A program made the translations under genes and the position numbers. Below are positions 1-13,192 of a stretch of 64,000 bases of DNA, piece after piece (positions within the stretch are counted from its first letter, which is position 1; every line of letters begins with the position of its first letter). The notes below the pieces were generated by a model, which saw only the letters and a program-made list of their open reading frames with translations, was not told where the DNA came from and did no database searches. Source of the DNA: Porphyra umbilicalis. Taxonomy: Eukaryota; Rhodophyta; Bangiophyceae; Bangiales; Bangiaceae. The stretch lies in assembly GCA_002049455.2 (NCBI GenBank), contig KV918932.1:98173-162172 (forward strand), read 5' to 3'.

Positions 1-306
1 TGGGAACTGCAAGCATCCTTGTCCGAATTGACTCCCCTCGAGGCCAAGAGATGCCAATGTCGTGCAAAGCGTTTGCAGTGCTAACAACTGCATGCATGTG
101 TTCCGCTCTTCAGTTCACTCCCCCCCTTTCTGTTCGCCATCATGCATTTTCTTCTTGTTCAGGGCTACAAGGACTACAGCGGAGAATACCATGGTGGCAA
201 TCAAAGGGCCAGTCTGGGCCTACCAGTGCGCCACATACAGTGGCCTTTTCGCTCAAGCTCAAGGAGGGCACAAACTGGGCTGAGTGGCGAGCAGAAGCGT
301 TGAAGG

Positions 307-1374
307 ATGCACTTGGAACCCCTCGCCATCGTGTGGCTCAGCCTTCTGCTATCCGATGTAGATAGGGCAGCTGCAATACTTGTTCGTCAAGGCTATGTTG
401 ATCAGCCAAGCGCGTGGCTGTTGATAATGAGGCATCCAGTGTTAAGGACCGCTTCCTTTCCCACGATTCTGTTCCTCTTTTCTTCAAGAGAACACGTCTG
501 CCACTGTCGGCACCCATCGCACGCCTCTTCCCCCCCCCCCACATTCATTTTGGACGCTGCTTATCCTCCCTCTCCAACTTTTGCGATGCCCGCAGTCAAC
601 CTCGCCGAGGAATGCCTCTGCACGTCGTGCGCCTCGGCAGGGCTCGAGGTACATCGCGCACGACAGGGGGGGCAGGCAGCGCTGCGGGCAGTCTCTGAGA
701 CTGACGCACGCACCCGCCAGCGGGAGATGCAGATGCAAACGACTGCTCGTCACCTTCACCCCACCCCGGCTCTTGACGTTCATGCTGCCCCCCCCCTCAC
801 CTCACCAGTGCTTCAGGCTGACGAGGTTGCAAGCTGTCAGGCATCCCTCGATTATTTATTTTCGGACGGGGTCGAGCGCTCGCCGAATGGGCCCATAGTG
901 ATGCGGATTGCGCCTGCCATTCTCGTGAGGCGCCACAAAGACCGCATCCACCTGCAGCACGGAAACGGGCGGTTTCATGTGTATTTTCGTCAGGTCTCGC
1001 ATCGGAAGGTTTCGGTGAGAAAGAGCCAGTGGAACAAGCGCAAGGCGGCCGTGAGGCGACAGCTAGTTACTGCTGGCACCAAGTGTGGGGCGGGTGACGC
1101 ATTTTCCGGCTGTGCGGGCCGGCTCCGGAAGGAGATCACACTGTCAGTGCGGGAGCAGGTCGAGTTGGTCTGTGAGCTGCGCCTAATCTGGTTCATTTTT
1201 CGAACGATCAAAAGGGCGCTCGGTGGTTGCCAGAGCGAGCTGACCAGGCGCCGCGTGCTCCATGCTGCCAAACGGGACATGGCGCGGTCAGCAGCTAAGA
1301 TCGCTGTTGTGAAATTCACGGGTGCTGACCCAGCGGATGGTGCACTGGCAGTACAGGAGCGCGCAACTGCCTGA
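307..1374 (+). other. Open frame of unknown function in decayed accessory DNA
   Basis: An ATG-started frame of 355 codons, long for this moderate-GC stretch. I recognise no domain. The last third is basic and could be a fragment of a mobile-element protein. A second open frame in another phase runs to 1888. It contains a short stretch (about 1518-1585) resembling the pattern in some eukaryotic transposases where an Asp-containing segment is followed by Gly-His-x-Gly and Pro-Cys. This is pattern similarity only. No intron signals, repeats or neighbours support a host gene. Confidence 0.18.
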
Positions 1375-1888
1375 TGTGACAATAGGCAATTCGTTGAGCG
1401 TTTTGCGTACCATCCCGACCATGATGGCCATTCACACTCTCAACATTAACGAGCTCCTCCGTCATGGGCTGGTTGTGCCTGAGGAGCGACAACCGGTACG
1501 ATTAGTGCTGTCCAGCGACCACGAGGCGCAGTGCACGTTGGCGGGGCACGAAGGCCCCAATGGGACCATGCCGTGCAACCAGGGCAAGACCAGGAGTTCG
1601 CCGACAAAGGCCCATGCAACCCTTGACGCGAAAAACAGGACGCTGCACGTCGTGTTGCGGCCTTGGCATCTGCGACATGCTGATCAGTACGCCATTTGGT
1701 CGACGCCGAGGGCCCGTTCCGCACAGGAAGATCATCTTTCAGTAACTTGGCGCACACTGCTATCACCTCATCCGCGTCAAAATGTGCCAAAACTTCGTCA
1801 CATCACTCTTGGGATCAACTTGTGGATGCTTCGACTGGGCGTGCAGGTATTGCTGATCCCCGAACGTCTTTCGTGGGGACAGAGATAG

Positions 1889-4485
1889 AGACTGACTCTG
1901 ATATATATCATAAGAGCACGCTAACTGTCTAGAACAACAGTAAAAAGGCATCGAAGCCATTTGCCAGCCCGCATTCGGTGCCAGGACCTTGCATCCATCA
2001 GAAGTCAATGTCTGCTCTCGCTGGATTCGCTTTTCTTGGCACGGAGCAAGCTGCCCTGGCGAGATCCTGAGATTTTCCACTGTCTCTTTGCCACAAGTGC
2101 AGAAAAAAAAGGAGCTGATGTTGCTTTCCAAGCTTTATGGGCACATGTGAGCAATCAGAAGCCTTAAGTCAGTCCCAGGGGGACATCTGGTTGGTGGAGA
2201 GAGTCTGTCCGCACGTCAGTATCGGTCCACCAGGACAAAATTCGGGGATCAGCAATAGTCAGTGGGTGCCGCCACCGAAGTGCGGCGTCCGACTTTGCGT
2301 GCCCACTGGCTGAGTTGCTGTCAGCGGAGTTTCGCGGGCATCGGGTACCATACCACGGTGGCCCCGTCATCGGACGTCATTGCCACGCAATCGGGGAGCG
2401 CCGCGATGATGTTTCCGCTACACTAGAGCAGGGAGTCGACGGGGTGGAGGCGGAGTGCGTCCAGTACGCACCACAGTACATCCAGACGTTTGAAGACGCA
2501 TGGAAGAGGTGAACCACGGTCCGGACGGATCCGTGCTACACTTGCAAATAACTACCTGACTACCGCTATTAGAGACATTTTCCGAGCTTATGGTGACAGA
2601 TTTCATGGTGACCAATGGTGCGTCGCATGTATTGCTGTTTGCCCGATTTTGGCCGATGCCAAGCGCTACGCAAGCAACAGCAGGACTTTACACATCAACA
2701 ATAACTTTTCTGATTTTCGTGTAACTCCGCTGACTGCGTCAAACGTTGAGCGTGGAGGATTTGCTCTCAAAATTGAGATAGACAGGTCGGAAGCCCCCGG
2801 CTGACGGCGTCGGCGCCGTCGTCGCCATCCGTCGTCCCCTGCACCCACAACGCTTCTTTATCCGTGTCTTCATTGTCCCCGTCGGGCGGTACTCACGTGG
2901 CCGTGTGCGAAGAGATTCATTATGGCATCGGAATCATCAGGTGCCGTACCTGCTGCTGGATGTGCGCCCAGAGGCACGCTCGAGCATGCCCCGCCACGTC
3001 ATGGGGAGATGATGTGGGAGAAAGCCTCTTTTTCTGGTCTCTTCGTACACCTCTTTTCGTTGCCGTGAATGCACCACTTTGGCGGGAACGATATGCTGAA
3101 TTGGTGTACTTCACGGCGTCGACAATTGCTTTCTCGGTGACTCCATCTGCGCTGCCTGTCATTCTTTTTTTGGAGGTCCAGGCCTCCGAAAGTGCGGTGT
3201 GTGCCGCCTGGCCGGACACAAATCGGATCGCTGCCCAATCAAGCACGAAAGTAACGTGTGATGCAGGTGTGGTCAATGTTGGTGTTCGCGGTGCTCAACG
3301 GCGTGAAAGGTCTGCGATGCTGTGGACCGCGAGGCGGACAGCGTGGACCAGATGACTGAGGGGAGATCGGCGCTGAAGTGGTCGTGCCCTGAGCACGGCA
3401 AAAACCCCACGTGAGCACGAGTGGAGGACAAGCTCAAGGACCAACCGCCGACGGCTCGGGCGCGAACTGACGCCGCACGTGGCCACAATTGAGCGCTGGC
3501 CGAGGTGCGTCCGACCAATGGGCGGCGAATCCGAGTCCCAGCGGCGCAGTCGCAGATTATCAACTCAACGGGCTTGGGCGGGGCGTCGGCGTCTGCGGCA
3601 GTCCGCATTGCGGGGGCCGTGGCGGCGGTCACGCAAGCCGATGGGGCACCGAGGCAGGCTGCACGAATGCTGGGGGCGTTTGCGTCCAATGCGCAAGGTG
3701 AATCGGCTGGCGCCGTGGGATAGTCTATTCCGGGCGCACTGGGCACCATCGAGCTGGACGGGTGCCGAGAGACAGCTGTCGATGCTCTGCAATTGCCCTA
3801 AGGAGTGCGGTAAAGTATCCGGCCGCGACAAGATCGAATCAGCGGCTTCAATACCCCGAGGCGGGGCTGCGCGGTGTCGGCACGAGAGCTGCGGAAGAGA
3901 TGCTTGACAGCTCCAACCCATGTTTTGGGGTGAAGGGCAGGGACCTCAAGCGCGCGGCGCACCGCTACGTCTGCCTTTATGCAGGCAGGGAGCTTGCCAA
4001 GGTGAATATGGCTCTCGCGGCGCTCATAGGAAAGGGAAGGGTGTAAATGGGCGCTTCTGTGATGAGGAGTGAGCTGACTTGCGCGCATGTCTTCGATGAG
4101 GTGCTGGCATTTCCGGCGAGGGTGGGGTTGGAAGTGTCTTCGGTGCCAGCGTCGCTGCGACAGTTTATTGTTAAAATGCGACAGGGGGACGACATGAGAC
4201 GCTTCTACACTTACAGGACTGCGCGCCCGAGCTCAGCAGGGTGTGCAACGTCGGACTTAAGCGTCCTCCACCTTTCTTGTCCCCAAGACGCTGCAAGCGC
4301 CGCCACCACAAGAGATGCGAAAGGGCGTTTTCCAGGGGCAACGTCGAGGGGCCTTCACGGCCCAAAGTCGCCGAGAGCGCCAACGTGGCCGCCCGCCAAC
4401 GCCATCCCCCCCCCCCCCCCCATTAGCCCACTCTTCAACCCCGGACATGTGAAACCATGTCTCCCTCCACGCAGCAGAGAGTAGC
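1889..4485. other. No recognisable gene
   Basis: Moderate-GC sequence with only short frames in every phase. A frame on the plus strand near 3762-4484 is interrupted by one stop at 4044-4046 and could be a decayed element protein, but I see no motif. A 14-base C run lies near 4408, just before the GGC-rich tandem array begins. Confidence 0.5.
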
Positions 4486-4489
4486 CGCC

Positions 4490-5527
4490 ACCGCACACCA
4501 GATCAGCAGCCCGGCGGCCGTGCGGCGGCGCGGCGGCTGCGGCAAGTGGGCGGCGGCAAGGCGGCGGCGGAAAAGCGGCGCTGCGGCGGCGCGGTGGGGC
4601 TGCTGGTGCGCGAAGGCTGTTGGTGCGGTCGTCAGCTGAGGGAAGCGGGTTTGCGAGCGGCGTTGGCGGCGGCTGGGGTGCTGTAAAAGCTCGCTCTACC
4701 GCCGCATCCGTCATGCGGCGGCTGGCGCCGCGGCGTTGGCAGCGCGATCGCTGTCGCGCAGCCGCCGTCGCACATTGAGTCGGCAGCGCGGCGGCGTCGG
4801 GGCGGCGCGGCGGCGGCGGCACTGCCGCGGCGGTGGCGGCGGTGGCCGCTAAGTGGTGACGGCAAGGCGCGGGGTGGCCGTTGGTGCGCGAAAGCCGCAG
4901 ATGCGGTCGTCGGCGGGGGGGGGGGGGAATCGGGCGGCGTCTGCAGCGGGGCAGATGCTTTAAAAGCCCGCCCAGCCGCCGCACCCGACAAGCAGTGGTT
5001 GCCGCCGCCGTACATAAGGTCCGCAGTGCGGCGGCGGTGCGCCGGTGCGGTGGCCGCGGCAAAGCGTCGGCGGCAGATCGGCGGCGACCAGGCGGTGGTG
5101 CGGCGACACGGGACGCCGTTCATCCGCAGGGTGTGTTGGTGGGGTCGTCCGCGGCCTGGGGTGGGTTGCGGGAGGCGGCGGCGGCGGCGGAACGGGTGCT
5201 GAAAATGCCCGCCCCGCCGCAGCCCCCAGCGTGAGGCGCATGCCGCCGCCGCACATCAGGTCCGCGGCGCGGCGACGGTGCGGCAGGGCAGCAGCGGCAA
5301 CGCGACATCGGCAACAAGTGGCGGCGTGCCGGCGCCGGGAGGCCATTCATGCGACGAGGCTGTTGCTGCGGGCGTCTGCGGGGACGCGGGGAGTTTCGGG
5401 CAGCGTCGGCGGCGGGGAGGGTCCTGTAAAATCCCGCCTCACCGCCGAACCCGATTGGCGGCGGCCGCCGCCGCCTCAGACCACGTCGGACACGCGGCGG
5501 CCGTCCGGCGGCGCGGCGGCGGCGGCC

Positions 5528-5559
<32 letters not shown>

Positions 5560-6275
5560 AGCGGCGGAGGCAGCGGTACAGAAGCAGCGCGGCGGCGCGC
5601 GGGCGCTGATGTTGTGCAGGAGTTGTTGGAGCGGTCGCTGGCGTCTTTGGGGGGGGTTCCAGGCGGCGGCGGCGCCGTGGCGGGTGCTGAAAACTCGCGC
5701 CCGGCCGCCCCACCCGAAATGCGGCGGCCGCAGCCGCGACGGCGGCGGCACGACTCCTGCCGCGCGGCCGCCACCGCTCACCAGAATGGCGGCGCGTCGG
5801 TGGTGTGAAAGCCCGGTAGCAGCGGCAGGGTGACTGCAGCATGGCGTCGTTGCGGCGACGCGGGGACGCTGTTTGTGCTGGCGAGCTGTTTCTGCGGGTG
5901 CCGGCGAGAAAGAACGGGTTCTCGGGCGGCGATGGTGGCCGAGCGAGTGCTGAAAAAGCTGTCCCGGCCGCGGCTCTCGCATGTGGCGGCCGCCGCCGCC
6001 GCAAAGGCGGCGCGATTATTACCGCTCCGCCGCCGCCGCTGACCAGGTCGGTGGCGGGGTGGCCATGCGGCGGCGCTGCGGCGGCGGCGGCGGCGGCGGC
6101 CGCGATAAGACGGCGGCGCGATGGCGCGGGGGGGCTGTTTGTGCGCGGGAACCTGTGGTGCGGCAGTTGGCAGGGCAAGGACGTCGCTGCGCGCGGGCCG
6201 TAGCGGCGCTGCCGTCGGCGCCGCCTCCGAAGTGGTTGGCGCCGCGACGGCGCGGCGGCGCGGGTGTTCTACGAG
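4490..6275. repeat. GGC-rich tandem array, about 7 degenerate units of 225-275 bp
   Basis: Almost pure GGC/GCC sequence with an AT-containing landmark (GGTGCTGTAAAAGCCCGCC-like) recurring at 4677, 4953, 5194, 5420, 5682 and 5945, a spacing of 226-276 bp. A second landmark (GTTGGTGCGGTCGTC-like) recurs in step at about 4617, 4889, 5132, 5361, 5625 and 5870. Long open frames on both strands here are a by-product of stop-poor GC-rich repeats and are not genes. The array abuts the 3' end of the DDE_3 transposase pseudogene on its right. Confidence 0.85.
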
Positions 6276-6279
6276 CATG

Positions 6280-7353
6280 ATAACCTACGGATATCTTCGT
6301 CCAGAAACTTGCAAACGCGAACCATTTTTGCTGTGATCCCGGGAAATAGAAGTTGTAACGACGCAGGGCTGCCTTGACAAACCAGCGGCACATGGCTCCA
6401 TTAATGTGCTCCAGCATGCTGTTATTGGTCATCATCGGATACGCACTGTACTCTTCCGGGCCAGAGAAGCGGCGAAGCGAGCTGCTGCCCACGGAGAACA
6501 CATCCTCTATCGCATTAAAGTCTGGGGAGTAAGACGGCGAGAGGAGCACCACCACTCCAGTCACCCACACACTCGCCAACGCAACCCCATCATGACTGCG
6601 GGTGTTATCCAACATGAGAACGCGACGATCGGGCCGCTCTCTCCACTCTCTCCTTGGCAGGACGGCCCGCACAGGAGATAGCACAAACTTAGTCAAGAAC
6701 AGCAAAAAATGGACAGAGGCCTGCGCAAAGGGAGGACGCCTCCCGGCCAAGACCAGCAGGCAGTCGTGAGCCATCACCACAAAAAAGCTGGTTCGCACCC
6801 CGGAACTCGACGCAACGTAGCACTTCGCCCTGGAGCCCCGTAGAGACCACGCCCTCCTCCTATTCGCGGCTCACGAGACACGGTCCGCTTCATCGAGGTA
6901 GACACGGCACCGGAGCGGTACCTGCCATCGGGCCTGAACCCATGCCAGCCTGCTTGTGTCGTTGCGCAGAATGAATGCACATTCAATGACCTTCCTCGTG
7001 TGTGCGTGGTGTGCCAGGATGCGGGATACTATCGCAGGGGAGACGTCCACGTCGTCATCAACCTGCTCGCCTATCGCTCGAACAGCGTCCGCAATTTCAT
7101 CAAAACACAGCTCGGGCTGCTCCTCGACTGCAGTGAGCACTGCCTCGCGCAGCTGCGCGTCTTCCATCATGTTGTCCTCGTGACGATTCCACCGCGCCGG
7201 ATCGAAGTGGTTATCGCTGGTGTCTCGGTAGTACGCCAAAAACCGAGACGCGAACCTGAATCAGACGTTGAGGCCGCGTGAGGCAGCCGCAAGACCTCGC
7301 CCCTGCTCGCGTACCGTGTCCACGAGGCGCCGACGTGTCTCCAAGGCCGTCAT
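6280..7353 (-). pseudogene. DDE_3 (Tc1/IS630-like) transposase pseudogene, copy 1
   Basis: Starting at the ATG at 7353, one reading frame runs the whole length, broken by two TGA codons (7261-7263 and 6871-6873) with no frameshift. The N-terminal part looks like a helix-turn-helix (basic, Ala-rich). The catalytic region keeps the first Asp in LDEA, the second in LMLDNTRSHD and the Glu in SPDFNAIEDVFS, the usual D-D-E arrangement of the DDE_3 superfamily. It would cut and rejoin DNA at its own inverted repeats. The same family occurs at 13.2 kb: both end with VFSVGSS and FVKAA-RRY motifs. The TGA at 6871 sits where copy 2 has Arg, so CGA to TGA is likely. The C-terminal boundary merges into the GGC array. 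It cannot make a full transposase as it stands. Confidence 0.8.
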
Positions 7354-8348
7354 GGAAGAACGACGCTGCAGGGTTTGGGCTTGAGAGATGGCAGTGGGTG
7401 GACTGGGGGCGAATACGAAGGGGGCAGTCGCGAGGTCGACGAGAAGTGGTGGATCATGCAAGGCAGAGTTGGCAAGACGCAGCGGCCAAGCCGTGACCGA
7501 GAACGATCACCGGCAGGACGCCGAGCTTTGCTCCCGCTGTCCCGCATATTCAGGCGCCTGCCGTCAGATTTTTTGCACTCCAAGACGCTTCCGAGCTGCA
7601 GTATCTCAATTTGTGGCAACCCAGGCCAGAGCTGGCTCCGTCTGGGTGCAAGGTTCAAGAAGCTTGCGCACCTCACAGCTGAGCCCGTTTGTGAGACGCT
7701 CATTTGAAATGACATCTACCACATGAAGGAATGTATGGGAGCCAAATGCGCGCCCAGCAGGACAGCTGTGGTAATGACGTGCCAGCGGCCGCTGGTACTC
7801 ATGAACATATTCTGAAGAAATCGGCCGATCCTGACTTTAAACCAATCTGACGAGCCTGATACTGGCTTGGATGCGCATCTTGAACAGGTAAGGTCATGCA
7901 ATTTTGAACTGTACAATTAGTCGACCCGCTTACAAAGCGCTCGCAATCGGCCAACATATAGTAAACAGCACAAACACAGGAACATACTGGAACGCTGCCG
8001 CTGCCGCCGCGACCCAGAAAAGCCGGTGTCCTAGGTCCTGACAAGGCGTGTCCCCCGCCCGGGTCCATCATCATGGTGGTCCATGATGGAGACTCTCCAG
8101 CCCTCGCTTCTCCTCGCTCACTATCAGAGCGTCTCCGCCAATCGTCCCCCACTGCGTCTTACAAACGATGTTTCTCGCCCGAGGCACGTCGACGAATGGG
8201 GAACCCATTTCGATGCAGTCCCCTATGCTTATCAATGGCTCGGTCCTGGCAATCGCTTCACTGCACGATGACAGGCGACCGCCACTGCGGGAGTCTGGGG
8301 CCTCGCGTGGACGAAGGGGGTTTAGGCGGGCTCGTGTCGAATTTACCC

Positions 8349-8424
8349 TGTGTACAACTCAATTGAGATGATCGTGCGACTCATTTGAGTTCCAACGGGA
8401 ATCACAGTTCGCAGCCTGCTATAC
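8349..8424 (+). repeat. Dispersed direct repeat, copy A
   Basis: About 75 bp that recurs at 10469-10543 in the same orientation. Shared blocks include GTGCGACTC and AATCACAGTT followed by GCAGC and TGCTAT. The copies are diverged with a 1-base gap. Probably the end of an old element; no coding content. Confidence 0.6.
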
Positions 8425-10468
8425 TAGGAAATCGACGGATTGATGCCGGAGTCAGCGGCCTTGGTTCAACGCAGGGTGTTTGAGGGCGCTAGTGTTCATT
8501 CTTCCGACAACCTCATTCGATCCCTTTCACCTCATTTGATCCCCTTTCTCAGCGGCTGTTTCCAAGATATTCTCGTTGTCTGCGGATACTGTTGACGGCA
8601 GAAGTGACCTCAGCGCATTCTTTTTTCCCCATAGGGCAACAGGGGTGCATTTAGCTTTAAGTATCAGCCGCCCTACGTGCAATTTTCGTTTGACCTCAGA
8701 CCACGTTTTGGGTGCCATCCAACTCAACAGCGGGCTCCTGAGGGCCGCTCGCGGCCCGCATGGAGTCCCCTTTGTACATGACGCGGGCGTACACGATCCC
8801 TGTATGTGACTGGCCCCCCGCGCTCAGCGTCTTGACCTCTTCCACCTCTTCCCCCCCTCAACTTTACGCACCGCCCGATCTGCACCCTCCCCCAGCCCCC
8901 GCTCTGTGCCCTGCACGTATCCACCCCGCCCCAACCTCGACCCTCCTCGCCCGCGCCATGGCCAGGGACCGACCTCCGAGTCCCACGATGCCACCCCCGC
9001 GCCTGCCACCTCGGTTGCCTCGTCCATAGCGGCCACAATGGCCACAGACACCCCCGCAAGCGTTTTTCGCTCGGACTTCGTGGCCCCCGTTGCCGCCGCC
9101 ATTCCCGCCGCAGCTACTCTGACCGGCCGTCCTCGGCCGAAGACCTGGAAGCCGCCCAAGACTATCAACCCTCTGCTTTTCGCTGGCGCCGTCGTACACA
9201 CGAAGGCGCAAAACATTTACAGCATGGCGGAACTCAGACGCTGTTGAGGCTCTCTGGCCGAGACCTCCATGATGACCGGGACGGTGATGAATGCGGGGAC
9301 TCCGAGCGTCATTATCCCTCGCACCTGCCCTTGCTGCGTCTGTGCCGGTGACTGTCCGTGCAACTGAGGCTTTCCCGTTGAAGACTACCGCCAGCATCAG
9401 ACGGGGAGGCGTGCTCCCAACCGCAGCAGCTCACGGGGTGACGTGGGCGACGGGCGAAAGCTAAGAGCCTGTTGAGGGCCTTCTTTGTCAAGGATTGGTC
9501 ATTTTGCACCTCTGCGGGAAGTTGATCTTCCAGAGTGGGTACAAGCTCGGACCCGGGCAGATGCGCAGGCCTCTGAACTACGATCTGACCATCGGACCAG
9601 CCTATGCGGCTGATCCAGTTGACTACCATTAAGCTGACCGTGCGTAGGACGGCGCCGACGTGAGCGAAAGAGAGCCTCAACTTCATTGAAGTCCCAGATG
9701 CGGCCATTCGCGACGCGTTTGGTGCACGCGCCGACCTGTGTGCCCTTTAAATGGGATAAAATGTAGGTAACAAGTGAAGGTCTTTTCAAGTTGTCGTCTC
9801 TGCTCTCTACGTCTCTGCGGGAGAGAGCGGGAGGACGGCAACCGCCCGCGCGCCCCCGCGACCATGCCATCTGGGCGAGTTTTTTATACCCGCGCAGAGG
9901 ATCTCTTTCGCTTGCTGGTTTCTCATGAGCCCCTGAACCTTTGTGAGTCAAAACGGCCGCAGTAGGACATGCTTAAGAACCCAAGAATTGGGTCCAGCGC
10001 CAGATGGCACATTGGCGTGCACAATTGGCAGCCAGTGGAGCAGTGCACTCTTTTCAGCACTCTGAGGTGGTCCCCTGTTAGGCACTTGGGTGCCCAAGAC
10101 ACTTCTATTACGCAGTCATGGCCAGCTCAGTCCATTTCTCGTACTTGTGGTCTTTTGGACAGGGGGCGGGGAGGGCGGTGCTCTGTTGACGAGACTGACA
10201 GAGGTCGTCTGGACTCAAGCATCGTCGCACTTTTAGTGCAGGACGTGAGCTAAACGCATTTTTTTTTTTTTTTGCAATGCGCAAGGACCAGGGCCTTCTG
10301 GCTGTGCGACACAGCGTGAAAAGGCATCTGTGCCAGTTTTAGGCCGGCAAACGGCCGATTTTCCACTCTCGTCCGTAATCTCCGTTTCCTGCGGACCTCA
10401 TTTTGTCGTCAGGCTGCCCTCAGTTGATCGTCATTTCTGGTAGAATGGACACTGGGGCCTGATCTACC

Positions 10469-10543
10469 GTGTGTGTGACTCAATGGAGCTGCGCGTGCGA
10501 CTCTTTTCGGTCGCAATGGAAATCACAGTTTGCAGCATGCTAT
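10469..10543 (+). repeat. Dispersed direct repeat, copy B
   Basis: Second copy of the repeat at 8349, about 2.1 kb downstream in direct orientation. A 13-base T run lies at about 10260, on the side facing copy A. Confidence 0.6.
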
Positions 10544-12700
10544 TGCTCTGTTCCCAAATTTGGCCGATCTGGTTGAAGTCAAGGCAGGGACTCGGTAAGC
10601 TGCCCATTGGTCGAACGACTCTATCCGGCATAATGAATGGCTAAGAAACAGTATGGCACCCTTGATCTCCCCTCTTGGCATCGAAGACATCGGCCAAAGC
10701 TGGAAAGACAGCAGTACACTGAGAAAATGACCGATTTGGTGCCTGTGAACGCACGCCGTGGTGCTTCCTGATATAATCACGCTGATCTGTTGTGCCCATC
10801 CATCTCGAAGCGGAGGACAACCACGTGGCTTGCCGCTGTCAGAAGGCCCTGATGTAATCGCTTCATACCGGACTCTTCTGGCAGGACACACGTCCATTCA
10901 ACCCCCCCCCCCCCCCCCCCCCCCTCTCGAGATGGACGGAACAGGCGGTTTGGGTGTGAAAGGCCGTCCGAATATAGCGGCGCTTCACCCTAGTATGTGG
11001 TAAGATTGGCAATGACAGCTTGGTAAGAATCAGTCGCGTCCCGCCCTCACGATTCCGTCAACACGAGACGTTCGTGATCCACCAACACGCATTTCCCCCC
11101 CCTACCGACCGGCACCCTTCGCCCCCCCGCATGATCCTTCTCCACCCATCGCCATTACATCTGCCCCCCGCATGGTTGCTTTCGAAACATATATAGCACT
11201 ATGCCGCCGGCTGCCCGCCAGTCGTCCGCAAAGCAGCTTCGGAGAGACTTAAGCACGCAAGAAAAGAACTCCCCGCCGACCGTCGGGCTCCGACAGGCGG
11301 AGCACACCGACTTACTTCTCATCGCCTTTCTTTCTGGGTAGTACCGCTGCAGCAAGAGCAAGGTGGCTCCGCTTGACAGGTCGAGAGGCCGCTTTGCAAC
11401 CGATTTGAGGTGCAATCTAGCCCGGAAGGCCGTCAGCAGCGCGTCGTCACTAGCCCCGACCCCGGCACCCTTTCCCTTTCCCGCCTTTGCCCCTCCACGC
11501 GGGCGTCAACTGACGGAAAATTAATCTCCATTCGTGCGGGACCTACCAAGCGAGTAGTACACGGTGAGGTGATGGGCAATCCTTCTCCTGGAAGGCCACA
11601 CAGCGCGCTGCCGACATGGGGCACACAGGAAAAAAGCGCAGATGCATGTGCGTGACTGTGCCACCAGCCCTCAAAAAACCTCATACATGACATAGCAGGT
11701 TATATACGGCGCTTGAGAGCATCCAGGCAATAAAAAAACTGGGAAAATACCCGCAGCGTAGTGGTGACTGACCGGTGGTGAAACATAAATGTCATTCCGG
11801 GCCATTTGGACCCACATTCGGTCACGGAATCAGACTTTGCGGGGTCACACAGGCACAGTTTTTCCAGGAACGTTTATGGATGATATGTTATCTGTCTTCT
11901 AGAGTTGGATGTCTTTACACCGCCAGAAACGTCTCGACGACAGAAAGAGTATTGCGCCAAATCTAGCCCCCCATGTGGACAGGAACTGCGCCACGCAAAG
12001 CCGTGTGGAACAGTCGTAGCGTCCGTGCACAAAGTCATGTGCAGGCGACGGGTGCTTTGTGGGCTGCCTGTTGCGTGTGGAGATATCTTTTAACAGTAGG
12101 ACGACAACAGTGGGGTGCTCTCCCATCATGTCTGCACAGTCTCAAGCACTGCGCGATGTCAGACAGATATTTTCGAGCTCTCATTGCCCAATATTAGCTT
12201 AGAGACAACTGTTGATTGGCGATTTTGCAATGTCGGGCCGTCTACTCCTTAAAATATTCTGTGTACTGATATGCCGTGGGTCGACTGACGAAGTGTACCC
12301 CGCAAGAGCCACCACAAAACCATGTCGATGTGCGTGTTTTTTGGCGTCCTGCAGAATCCCCACACGTCGCTCAAGCCGTTTTCCATGGCAAGAAGCCGTT
12401 TGTGTCCCACACCCGGTTATTCACCACCGCACAGATGTGGACCGCCGATGCGGGACAAAGTTGGCACCAAAACCACGTTGGCCATGGAAAGACGAGCAGT
12501 GACACCTTGATGATAATATCCAAGACCAACCAGCACGCGCCGAGTCTATTTCTATCGCAGGAATCGGCGTCAGAGTACCTATTCTACGTAGGAAAGGGTA
12601 TCTAAGGTGTGACTCAAGACGGCTGCTAACATATGCTCTTACGTTATCTCGGATAAGAGCTCCTATCCCCCGGGCATAACGTCGCTGCCAGTCAAGCTCT

Positions 12701-12748
12701 GCTATTGCTAACCTCCAAAAAAAGGCGGTTGCAGTGTGGTTGCAGAGA
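12701..12748 (+). repeat. Short dispersed repeat family, copy 1
   Basis: A unit built from TTGCTAACCTCCAAA, then GGCGGTTGCAG, then GTGGTTGCAGAG. It recurs at 14716-14764 (inverted) and 22767-22810 (direct), which suggests the terminus or footprint of one mobile-element family. Confidence 0.65.
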
Positions 12749-13192
12749 GCGGCTGGGTGTCTGGAAGCTACGGTACTTTCGTTTCGTGTTTAAATTTTGA
12801 CGAAAACGGAAAGGGGACGACTGAATCTCGACCTCAACTTCTTCGTTTTTTGGTATCATGCAATGTTCGGTATTAGAATCGGTGCGCTATGCCATTTAGC
12901 CGTTGGTTGTCGCCTCTGCAGCGGCCGTATCGGCCTTCTCCTGGAGGGCTCTGCACCCAATGGGAGATTTCTCGAGTTTTTGTCGCCTTGGAACAAGGCC
13001 TTTCTGGAAAAGCCTGCCGTTCGCGGCGAATCCTTCGCCCAACCGAGGAGATCCGCAGATATCCTCAGATTTTTTCTCCAGACGTGACAGAAACTGCTGG
13101 CACACATCAGGACGTGCCAGCTGCTTTCTGGAACGTTAGTGTTCGACTTTCTGCCTTTGCCCTCGCCACCCCCATCCCGTCGCGCCCCAAGC

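Larger units (their letters stand above)
7354..12700. other. Gene-poor stretch with short repeats
   Basis: No supported gene. Frames are short and lack domains. A minus-strand stretch near 9.6-9.7 kb vaguely resembles the last DDE_3 motif but is too weak to call. The stretch contains the 8.35/10.47-kb direct repeat pair and a 23-base C run at 10902-10924. Confidence 0.5.

Noticed and set aside
4490-6275. Open frames of 160-350 codons on both strands in the GGC-rich array
   Set aside because: They are Arg/Ala/Pro/Gly translations of a degenerate tandem repeat. GC-rich repeats lack stop codons, and no phase is favoured.
9499-9951. Possible DDE_3 C-terminal motif on the minus strand
   Set aside because: Only a short Phe-Asn-x-Val-Glu resemblance, with no upstream catalytic motifs in any phase.
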